From positions 26,644-34,525 of the forward strand of contig PMHU01000294.1 of NCBI GenBank assembly GCA_003156795.1: a stretch of DNA of 7,882 nt, given 5' to 3'. This stretch comes from Acidimicrobiaceae bacterium (GTDB lineage Bacteria; Actinomycetota; Acidimicrobiia; Acidimicrobiales; Palsa-688). The position numbers and the translations under genes were made by a program. A model generated the notes under the pieces. It had not been told where the DNA came from and ran no database searches. It was given only the letters and a program-made list of their open reading frames with translations. Shown here piece after piece: positions 1-5,443 of this stretch; positions within the stretch are counted from its first letter, which is position 1, and the number at the start of each line of letters is the position of its first letter.

Positions 1-1
1 C

Positions 2-331
2 ATCCTCTTCGAAGGCATGTGGGGAACCGCTGATCCCCTCGAGCGGATCCGACGCACCGCACGGGACCTGGCCACTCGAGCAGGTTCGGCGCCGGGACGG
101 AGCCGCCACGGTGGTCACCACGCCGAGTACCCCCGAGCGCTGAAAGACTCCATGCCCCTCGGTTCGGGCGCCACACCGGCCGCGCTCGCCGCCTTGGTGG
201 CGGAGTCGGGCTGGTCGGCGCCTCGACTGCATCGCCTCCGCGATATCGAATGGGCGTCCAACTTGGACCTGTCGCTCCTCGAGCGCATCGTCGGCGTCCC
301 GGCCCGTTTCGCCATCGTCGCCGGGGCCTAG
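2..331 (+). CDS. C-terminal part of a probable class I SAM-dependent methyltransferase (5' truncated by window edge)
   Basis: The reading frame is already open at base 2 and runs to a TAG at 329-331, leaving about 109 residues; the start lies outside the window. No SAM-binding motif is visible because the Rossmann core would be upstream. The assignment rests on the tail pattern: a basic stretch, a PLGSGATPAALAALVAESGW segment, then LRDIEWA and a final LERIVGVPARFAIVAG. I recall this ending from actinobacterial class I methyltransferases, where a post-core helix precedes the last antiparallel strands (LRDVEWA...LLGVxPRFAV). An ATG at 17 lies inside this run and is probably internal. The next gene begins 46 bases downstream on the same strand, so the two may be cotranscribed. 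Substrate is unknown. The frame is confidently coding; the family call is moderate and needs the missing 5' part. Confidence 0.55.
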   Translation: MLFEGMWGTADPLERIRRTARDLATRAGSAPGRSRHGGHHAEYPRALKDSMPLGSGATPAALAALVAESGWSAPRLHRLRDIEWASNLDLSLLERIVGVPARFAIVAGA

Positions 332-377
332 GATCAGGTCAGTGGCGTCTGAGGTACCAGAGGCCGGGGGGTAAGCC

Positions 378-1082
378 GTGTTGCTGCTGCACGAGACCCA
401 TTCAGTGACCGGTCGCGAGGAGGAACAGTTCGAGGCCGCGTACAGGGACACGGGCGGTTACATGGATCATTTGGCGTCGGACTCAGACGCCCGGCTCCTC
501 TGGTACTTGGATCACGTCCACGGCACCGGGCCGGCGTACACCGTGACGACCATCACCGCCGTGCGTGACGGATCGGCCTGGGAGCGTCTCCACCATCGCA
601 TGACGGCAGGCGATCTACGCAAGTGGGCCGCCAGCGTCGACCGACTGCGCCACGACTCTGTGAGCAAGCTGCTCGTGCCGCTTCCATGGTCGGAACTCCG
701 CCAGGTCGACTTGGCGGCGGTACCCGTCGAGCCGGTCGATCGTGAGCTCGTCCTGTTCATGGAGGACACGGCCGTACCCCACGAAGGGATGGTGGACGAG
801 TACATCGACAAAGCCGGGGGGCAGTACGCCCCGAGCCTGCGCCGACCGAACCCCTTGCTAGAGATGGTCGGCGCGTTCCGGCCCGCGTTCGGCGCCGGAC
901 GTAGAAGGGAGATAGTGCTGTGGCAGCGCGTCGCCGACAACCAGGCGCTCCTCGGTCTGCTCACGACCGCGGTGCCGGCGCGCTACAAGGCGCCCGGTAC
1001 CTGGATGCATGACGCCCTCGAAGTGAGAGACCAATGGGTCAGCCGCCTCCTCAGGACGTCCGCCTGGTCGCCGCTGGCCTAA
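378..1082 (+). CDS. NIPSNAP-like / dimeric alpha-beta-barrel protein with two repeats
   Basis: This 234-residue protein starts at GTG 378, with a G-rich Shine-Dalgarno-like run (GGGGGG, 366-371) seven bases upstream. It opens with MLLLHETHSVTGREEEQFEAA (residues 1-21 here), where strand one ends in HE and is followed by an acidic helix. That is typical of NIPSNAP and EthD-type ferredoxin-like folds in actinobacterial catabolic clusters. A second similar unit begins near residue 123 (RELVLFMEDTAVPHEGMVDEY) and runs to about residue 200, so two beta-alpha-beta-beta-alpha-beta halves probably pack as a pseudo-dimer. Each half carries a W-containing segment after a central strand (W68, W182). No signal peptide or membrane segment is visible, so it is probably cytosolic. 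Such proteins usually accompany degradation enzymes, and a catalytic role is often unproven. It follows the methyltransferase gene on the same strand and converges on the BKACE gene with only 15 bases between them. Confidence 0.6.
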   Translation: MLLLHETHSVTGREEEQFEAAYRDTGGYMDHLASDSDARLLWYLDHVHGTGPAYTVTTITAVRDGSAWERLHHRMTAGDLRKWAASVDRLRHDSVSKLLVPLPWSELRQVDLAAVPVEPVDRELVLFMEDTAVPHEGMVDEYIDKAGGQYAPSLRRPNPLLEMVGAFRPAFGAGRRREIVLWQRVADNQALLGLLTTAVPARYKAPGTWMHDALEVRDQWVSRLLRTSAWSPLA

Positions 1083-1097
1083 GAGCCCTCGCCGAAA

Positions 1098-2009
1098 CTA
1101 CGAGGCGACCGGCGAAGACTTTGGCAGCTGGAGGATCTTGGCGGCCTCGTCGGGTGACGCCACCGGGCGGCCGACTTCGCCGCAGAGGGCGACGGCTTCG
1201 GCAACCAGCTCGACGTTCGAAGGAGTGCGGTCTCCTCGATAGAACTCGAGTCCGAGGTGGAGATGTCCACCGCGCTCGAGGGCGGGCCGGGCGATCTCGC
1301 TGGCGGTGAGGTCGCCTCCGACGACCGACGCCGCCCACGGAAGGTCGCAGCCTTCGAGCAACTCGAGGTAGGCGTCGAGGGCGCGGATCGTTGGCGGTAG
1401 ACCAAAGGGGGCGCCCAGGTAGCCCTGCTCGGTCGAGAAGTAGAGCTTGACCATGGACCCTTGGGGCAGGCGCCCGGCCCGCCACCAAGCCAGAGCAGTC
1501 CGTAGGAAGCCGGGTTCGTAGATGGCCAGGCTGGGTCCGAGGTGTTCGCGTTGACAGATCTCGAACACCCGGGCGATCGAGTCGAAGGTGTTGGCGTAGG
1601 TGAATCCGCCGCGGGGGAGGCCCCGTTCGTCGACGCCGCCGAGGTTGACCGAACCTGGGTCGGCGAGCCCGACGCGCAGCCCGGCTGCGGCGAGGGGCAC
1701 GAGATGCTCGTAGCTGATGGTCTCGGCGAAATGGACCGTTGGGTACAGCAGAGCGTCGGGGCGGGCCGAGAGGACGGGACGCCAGCCTTCCAGGTACCGT
1801 TCGACCGCTTCGTCGACACTGATGCCGTAGCGGTCGATGTGGTTGTGGACGATGGCCGCCCCCGCAGCCATGCAAGCGAGGGCGTCGGCGGCGATTTCAG
1901 TCGGCTCTACAGGTACGTTCGGGTTCGTGGACTTGGAGGTTGCCCCGTTGATGGCGCACTCGATGATGACCGGGGCGGCCCGTTCGGGCCGCGCGTCGCC
2001 AACCGGCAT
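1098..2009 (-). CDS. BKACE family (DUF849) beta-keto acid cleavage enzyme, variant active site
   Basis: This 303-residue protein has the usual length for the BKACE family, whose founder is 3-keto-5-aminohexanoate cleavage enzyme (Kce). Family members condense a beta-keto acid with acetyl-CoA and split the product into acetoacetate and a shorter acyl-CoA, using a divalent metal in a TIM barrel. Visible hallmarks are PVIIECAINGATS with Glu17 near the N-terminus, the metal-binding HxH of VHNH (His55, His57), PNVPVEPTEIA, GLADPGS (114-120) and a C-terminal GGHLHLGLE with the third metal ligand Glu255, followed by TPSNVELV and GRPVASPDEA. The residue after the metal Glu is Phe256, where characterised members commonly have Asp (GLED). 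The ATG at 2007-2009 begins 8 bases after the SDR stop, behind a purine-rich GAGTGAGAG. Another ATG at 2012-2014 is out of frame. Termination-reinitiation coupling with the SDR is likely. Substrate is unknown. Confidence 0.9.
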   Translation of the reverse strand: MPVGDARPERAAPVIIECAINGATSKSTNPNVPVEPTEIAADALACMAAGAAIVHNHIDRYGISVDEAVERYLEGWRPVLSARPDALLYPTVHFAETISYEHLVPLAAAGLRVGLADPGSVNLGGVDERGLPRGGFTYANTFDSIARVFEICQREHLGPSLAIYEPGFLRTALAWWRAGRLPQGSMVKLYFSTEQGYLGAPFGLPPTIRALDAYLELLEGCDLPWAASVVGGDLTASEIARPALERGGHLHLGLEFYRGDRTPSNVELVAEAVALCGEVGRPVASPDEAAKILQLPKSSPVAS

Positions 2010-2017
2010 CGCATCTC

Positions 2018-2986
2018 TCACTCTTGCTGCAGCTCCGTTGCGATGGCGAGGGGGTTGATGCCCACGCCGGCGTGGTCGTAGGCCGCCTCGGGGTTGGCGC
2101 GCACCTGCTGGTCGAGTCGGTGGGCGTCGTCGCCGACGAGGATGCGCCACTTGCCGGCGAGCACTCCGTCCAGGATGATCGTCGCCGCCGCCGCTGCATC
2201 GAGGGGGGCGCCGTCCCGGAAACCTTCTTCGAGCATCTTGACCAGGGCGCGCAGCTGATCGGAGGAGAACTCATCCGCAGCGAGGCCGCGGCGAGCCAGC
2301 TCGCTTCGAGTGGTGGCCAGATCCGACTCCGACAAGGCGTCCGGCTCGGGACGCCCGAAATAACGTCGGGAATTGGCCACGATGTCCGTACCGATGTGTC
2401 CCGGCATCACGACGGAGACCTTGACGTGTGGAGCGTTGACCCGTAGGTCCTCGATCAGCGACTCCGAGAACCCTTTGACCGCGAATTTTGCAGTGCTGTA
2501 GGCGGTGTGCGGGATCCCTGGGCCGAGCGATGCCCAGAATCCATTTACGCTGCTCGTGTTGACCAGCCGTGCCTCATCGGCGGCGATGAGAGCTGGCAGG
2601 AAGGCCCGCGTGCAGTAGTAGACGCCCCACCAATCGACGCCGAAAGTCCGCTCCCAGTCCTCGCGACTATCGGTGATGAAGCTGCCGGCGCCGCCTATGC
2701 CCGCGTTGTTGAACAGCAGCTCGATCACGCCGCCGTGCGCGTCGACCACGGCGTCCCGGAAGGCGAGGACTTCCGGCTCCTCAGATACGTCGCAGATGCA
2801 GGTCGTCACCCTCGTTGCCGGCGGAGCCGCGGCCTGGGCCCGAGCCAGGGTTTCTGCGAGCCCAGCCGGGTTCACGTCGCATGTGGCGACGGAGCAACCC
2901 GCTGCGGCCAACTGGACGACCAGCTCCCGGCCCATCCCGGACCCCCCGCCGGTGACGACCGCCCGCTTCCCCCCGAAAGAATCCAT
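2018..2986 (-). CDS. Short-chain dehydrogenase/reductase (SDR), classical type with C-terminal extension
   Basis: This 322-residue NAD(P)-dependent oxidoreductase has a Rossmann fold. The cofactor motif TGGGSGMGR lies at residues 12-20. Asp37 at the end of strand two (ATCDVN) suggests NAD(H) preference. CDVS is at 65-68 and the structural motif NNAG at 93-96. The catalytic set is Ser145/146, Tyr163 and Lys167 (YSTAK), followed by VVMPGHIGTD. About 70 residues beyond the core make it longer than the usual 250. The start is ATG 2986: GAGGAG sits six bases upstream, an ideal distance, whereas a TTG two codons earlier would abut it. This is the first gene of a two-gene operon with the BKACE, separated by 8 bases. 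A plausible but unproven job is oxidising a beta-hydroxy acid to the beta-keto acid that BKACE cleaves. Confidence 0.9.
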   Translation of the reverse strand: MDSFGGKRAVVTGGGSGMGRELVVQLAAAGCSVATCDVNPAGLAETLARAQAAAPPATRVTTCICDVSEEPEVLAFRDAVVDAHGGVIELLFNNAGIGGAGSFITDSREDWERTFGVDWWGVYYCTRAFLPALIAADEARLVNTSSVNGFWASLGPGIPHTAYSTAKFAVKGFSESLIEDLRVNAPHVKVSVVMPGHIGTDIVANSRRYFGRPEPDALSESDLATTRSELARRGLAADEFSSDQLRALVKMLEEGFRDGAPLDAAAAATIILDGVLAGKWRILVGDDAHRLDQQVRANPEAAYDHAGVGINPLAIATELQQE

Positions 2987-3012
2987 CTTCAACTCCTCAC
3001 CTACCCGGGCCC

Positions 3013-3043
3013 TTCGGCCACCGAACCCGACGCCGGGCTCGGT
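3013..3043. repeat. Two overlapping inverted repeats in the SDR leader
   Basis: The first is TTCGG (3013-3017), a three-base spacer and CCGAA (3021-3025), with perfect arms. The second has arms ACCGAACCCG (3020-3029) and CGGGCTCGGT (3034-3043) with spacer ACGC; nine of ten positions pair. They share the CCGAA segment, so in RNA only one hairpin can form at a time. The element ends 27 bases before the SDR start. It could be a regulator operator (TetR- or GntR-sized dyad) or a leader RNA structure. GC-rich DNA produces such dyads by chance fairly often. Confidence 0.4.
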
Positions 3044-3235
3044 TCACAGCTACCACCGTCCCGGATCGCCTTCCAAAGTAGTGCGGCGACAGACCTGAAG
3101 ATCACCGAAGCCAATGTCTCGACCACGCCCATTCCCGCACCGGTCGCGCCTGCCTTCAACCCGCGCTGGGTCTATCCAGGGTCCGCTTTTACCGAACGCT
3201 GACCGATCCGACACAGGTTCTTGACAGGGTTGGCC

Positions 3236-3247
3236 GATAATCGTGGA
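3236..3247 (+). promoter_or_regulatory. Probable -10 element of a leaderless promoter for the PhyH gene
   Basis: GATAAT at 3236-3241 is one base from the TATAAT consensus, and six bases separate it from the GTG at 3248. That spacing would put the first transcribed base at or next to the start codon. Leaderless mRNAs of this design are common in Actinobacteria. A perfect TTGACA lies at 3221-3226 but only 9 bases from the box, too close to be its -35. The sequence about 17 bases upstream (near 3213-3218) is a poor -35 match. Confidence 0.45.
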
Positions 3248-4150
3248 GTGAGCATCGTCACCTCGTCGACCGAACTGAGGGACTCGAGCGCCCTCCTAGG
3301 CGACTTCCAGGCCTTGCGCAACCGCATCGCCACTGACGGATACGTGTTCATGCGAGCCCTGCTCCATCCGGAACTGGCCCGCGAAGTCGGACAGCGGTCG
3401 CTCAGTCATCTGCAGAAGGCGGGATGGACCGACCCCGGGCCGGACCCCGTCACGGCCAGACCGCGCACCCCGGCCCGGGCCATCAAGATGCGCGACGCCT
3501 TCGGAGACGTCGGTTACCGCAACATCCTGGCCGACCCGTGGTTCAACAGCGTCCCGTTCGTGACTCCAATCGCCGATCTCATGGCCAGGATCCTCGGCCC
3601 TGCCGGCTTCTGTTACCCCTTGAGGCTGCCACGGATCGTCTATCCCGCCGCCTTGGTGTCGCGCCAGCCCGGAAACGTCGTGCACAAGGACTACAAGTCC
3701 GTGCAGGATATGTTCACCTGCTGGGTGCCGTTCGGTGATGTCCCCCGGACACGCGGCGGTCTCGCTGTTCAGCCCGGCAGCCAGCGTTCTCTACGAGTGC
3801 GTCACAAACCCCTCGAGCGTCTGGAGCCCGGCTGGCTCACCACCGACTATCAGGCCGGGGACGTGATCGTGTTCCACTGCCTCACGACCCACGCCGCTCT
3901 TCCCAACCATGAGAGTCGCATGCGCTTCTCGGGTGAGTATCGCTGGCAGCTGGCCGACGTGCCGGCGCCTCAGCGGCTGGTAATCGGCCCGAACGGCCGG
4001 GAGATCGGTTCGCGGCTGTTCGGGCATACGCCGTGGTGGCGGCCCGTCCCGGCGGGGCTCTCCCTCTTCGACGATGGAGGTGCCGACGGGCACCCCCGGT
4101 TCCCCGTACCGCCCTCGAGATTCGTCCAGTTCAAACCTCACGCCCTATGA
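3248..4150 (+). CDS. Phytanoyl-CoA dioxygenase (PhyH) family Fe(II)/2-oxoglutarate oxygenase
   Basis: This 300-residue cytosolic enzyme belongs to the double-stranded beta-helix Fe(II)/2-oxoglutarate dioxygenases, which couple decarboxylation of 2-oxoglutarate to hydroxylation of a substrate. The iron-binding HxD is His146-Lys147-Asp148. The distal ligand is His215 in the VIVFHCLTTHAALPN segment. Arg226, eleven residues later, matches the 2-oxoglutarate-binding arginine (same spacing as in human PHYH). GGLAVQPGSQ (170-179) and GDVIVFH (204-210) are typical of the family, so all catalytic residues are present. The N-terminal IATDGYVFMRALL is the usual family opening. GTG 3248 is preferred over an upstream in-frame TTG (3221), because the family-like sequence begins after it and a -10 box sits just ahead. 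The gene stands alone between its own promoter and terminator, divergent from the SDR operon. Its substrate need not be phytanoyl-CoA, since the family is diverse. Confidence 0.88.
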   Translation: MSIVTSSTELRDSSALLGDFQALRNRIATDGYVFMRALLHPELAREVGQRSLSHLQKAGWTDPGPDPVTARPRTPARAIKMRDAFGDVGYRNILADPWFNSVPFVTPIADLMARILGPAGFCYPLRLPRIVYPAALVSRQPGNVVHKDYKSVQDMFTCWVPFGDVPRTRGGLAVQPGSQRSLRVRHKPLERLEPGWLTTDYQAGDVIVFHCLTTHAALPNHESRMRFSGEYRWQLADVPAPQRLVIGPNGREIGSRLFGHTPWWRPVPAGLSLFDDGGADGHPRFPVPPSRFVQFKPHAL

Positions 4151-4174
4151 CTCAGGATCTCCGGGCTGGATGGT

Positions 4175-4200
4175 GAAGGCTCGGGGGAGCGGCCTTCTTT
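4175..4200 (+). terminator. Intrinsic terminator of the PhyH gene
   Basis: GAAGGC (4175-4180) and GCCTTC (4192-4197) form a perfect 6-bp stem, followed by TTT (4198-4200). Inside the loop GCTC (4179-4182) can alternatively pair with GAGC (4187-4190). It begins 24 bases after the PhyH stop. The U-run is short, and the reverse strand lacks one, so it should act on plus-strand transcription only. Confidence 0.55.
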
Positions 4201-4230
4201 GATGGCGGTCCGGGTGTCGCAAGGGATAGC

Positions 4231-5271
4231 TCAGTCGAGCGTCGCGATGGTGCGGCCGACGGACTCACGATTGGCCATCGAGTCCAGGGCACTCGGGATG
4301 TCGCCGAACCCGACGACCCGGCCGACGACCGGCTTCACCCTTCCGGCGAGCACCATGGAGACGATCTCGCGCATGATCTGCTCGCCGAGTGCCTGTGGGG
4401 GGAAGTTCCAGCCCATCCCCGTCTTCAGGAAGTCGACGGCATCCGGCGACTGATAGGCGAGCAGCACGCCGCACATCTTGAAGTTTCCGAGCGCGATCCG
4501 CCGTGGAACAAGGAACTTCTCGTCGGCTACCGCCTTGTCGGAGGCGAAGCCCATCATCAGATACCGCCCGTTGTATTTCAGGCATTTCATCGACGACTCC
4601 ATTACCGACGCCCCGACGTTGTCGAAAACAACGTCGACGCCAGAGTTAGAGGTCTCCGCCAGGATGACATCCGAGAAGTCGGTCGAGTTGTAGTTGATCG
4701 CCACGTGGGCGCCGAGAGAGCGGCACATCTCGACCTTTTTGTCCGTGCCGGCCGTGGCAAACACCCGCGCTCCGGCGTCCGCCGCGAGTTGAATGGCGGC
4801 TGACCCCGAACCTCCGGCGCCGGCGTGGATCAACACCGACTCTTCAGCCATCAGCTCGGCTCGATCGAAGAGTCCCAGCCAAGCCAGATGGAAAGGGAAG
4901 TACAAGGCGGCCGCGCCCGGCAGCGGGATCGAGGCCGGCATCTCGAACGTAGACACCACCGGACAAATCGCGTACTCGGCGTAGCCGCCGTACGCTCCTT
5001 TGGGAATCGCCACGACCCGCCGGTTGAGCCACTGTTGGGTGTCGGGACCGCAAGCGTCGACGAGGCCCATCACCTCCATGCCCGGGCTGTACGGGAGGTC
5101 GGGGCGGACCATCATGTTGCCCCCCGTGACGCGCTCGAGGTCGTTGAGGTTGAGCGGGATGGCCTGGACCTTGACCCGCACCTCGCCTGCGTCGGGCGAA
5201 GGCACCGGGACCTCATCGAGCTTCAACACGTCGAGCGGCTGCCCATAGTGCTGCGTCCGCCAGGCCCGCAT
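4231..5271 (-). CDS. Zinc-independent MDR family oxidoreductase (NADPH:quinone oxidoreductase-like)
   Basis: This 346-residue medium-chain dehydrogenase/reductase lacks the cysteine-rich structural-zinc loop and catalytic zinc ligands of alcohol dehydrogenases, placing it with the quinone oxidoreductase/enoyl reductase branch. An N-terminal GroES-like domain spans about 1-120, with YSPGMEVMGLV (61-71) and GGYAEY (95-100). The Rossmann domain follows, with HAGAGGSGSAAIQLA (149-163), GTDKK (175-179), LGAHVAINY (186-194) and VVFDNVG (214-220). Such enzymes reduce quinones, enones or enoyl thioesters with NADPH. The start is set at ATG 5271 because MRAWRTQHYGQPLDVLKL is the normal family N-terminus and GGTGA lies seven bases upstream. 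In-frame ATGs at 5292 and 5358 would add 7 or 29 residues. It lies downstream of the carboxylesterase on the same strand (171 bases from its stop), probably in one transcript. Confidence 0.85.
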   Translation of the reverse strand: MRAWRTQHYGQPLDVLKLDEVPVPSPDAGEVRVKVQAIPLNLNDLERVTGGNMMVRPDLPYSPGMEVMGLVDACGPDTQQWLNRRVVAIPKGAYGGYAEYAICPVVSTFEMPASIPLPGAAALYFPFHLAWLGLFDRAELMAEESVLIHAGAGGSGSAAIQLAADAGARVFATAGTDKKVEMCRSLGAHVAINYNSTDFSDVILAETSNSGVDVVFDNVGASVMESSMKCLKYNGRYLMMGFASDKAVADEKFLVPRRIALGNFKMCGVLLAYQSPDAVDFLKTGMGWNFPPQALGEQIMREIVSMVLAGRVKPVVGRVVGFGDIPSALDSMANRESVGRTIATLD

Positions 5272-5278
5272 CAGGTCT

Positions 5279-5443
5279 TCACCGCTCGACATGGCGGCGA
5301 CAAGGCGTGCCGCCAACCAGGCGACTTGGTGGGGCTTCGGTGAGTTCGACAACGACATGTTCCAAGTTGTTTCGTGGCGAGTCCTTATCCGGGATTGTCT
5401 TCGGTGTGAAGTCCTTGGTGTCGATGGGTCGGCTCGTAGGCAT
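5279..5443 (-). CDS. Doubtful 54-residue ORF at the esterase/MDR junction
   Basis: The esterase stop and an ATG overlap as TGATG (5441-5445), and the frame runs 54 residues, ending 7 bases before the preferred MDR start. Read as an operon, this gives tight packing: stop-start overlap, then a short gap. The product starts MPTSRPIDTKDFTPKTIPDK, is hydrophilic and charged, and matches no family I recognise. Against it, no Shine-Dalgarno precedes the ATG (translation would depend on coupling), and third-position GC in its second half is only moderate. The MDR frame upstream of 5271 looks more codon-biased over 5272-5358. It may be a small coupled peptide, the remnant of a longer MDR N-terminus, or chance. 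Confidence 0.25.
   Translation of the reverse strand: MPTSRPIDTKDFTPKTIPDKDSPRNNLEHVVVELTEAPPSRLVGGTPCRRHVER

Larger units (their letters stand above)
2987..3247. promoter_or_regulatory. Divergent control region between the SDR-BKACE operon and the PhyH gene
   Basis: This 261-bp gap is the largest non-coding stretch in the window, and both flanking genes are transcribed away from it. It contains the SDR ribosome binding site, overlapping inverted repeats at 3013-3043, a direct repeat of ACCGA (3191-3195 and 3202-3206, 11 bases apart, about one helical turn) and a GATAAT box at 3236-3241. No convincing -35/-10 pair was found for the minus-strand operon. A plus-strand frame stays open from within the SDR to 3202 across most of this gap, but it has no protein-like features and is judged spurious. 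The region is the natural place for a regulator to control both units. Confidence 0.6.

Noticed and set aside
1087..1105. CCTCG...CGAGG 5-bp hairpin at the convergent junction as a bidirectional terminator
   Set aside because: The stem is short, the loop is 9 bases, and there is no U-run on either strand.
512..1875. Long minus-strand frames at 512-964, 1051-1875 and 1079-1819
   Set aside because: They overlap better-supported genes in other frames and read as arginine/proline/serine-rich low-information sequence, the normal shadow in high-GC DNA.
2987..2992. TTG at 2990-2992 as the SDR start
   Set aside because: The GAGGAG ribosome site abuts it, while ATG 2986 is six bases away from that site and begins the usual SDR N-terminus.
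2507..3202. Plus-strand 231-residue frame antisense to the SDR and running across the intergenic region
   Set aside because: No domain motifs and atypical composition; the SDR on the other strand has complete catalytic motifs, and the remainder is promoter-like DNA.
3221..3226. Perfect TTGACA as a -35 box for the GATAAT at 3236
   Set aside because: The gap is 9 bases rather than about 17, so the two cannot form one sigma-70-type promoter. The TTG here could only be an alternative start codon.
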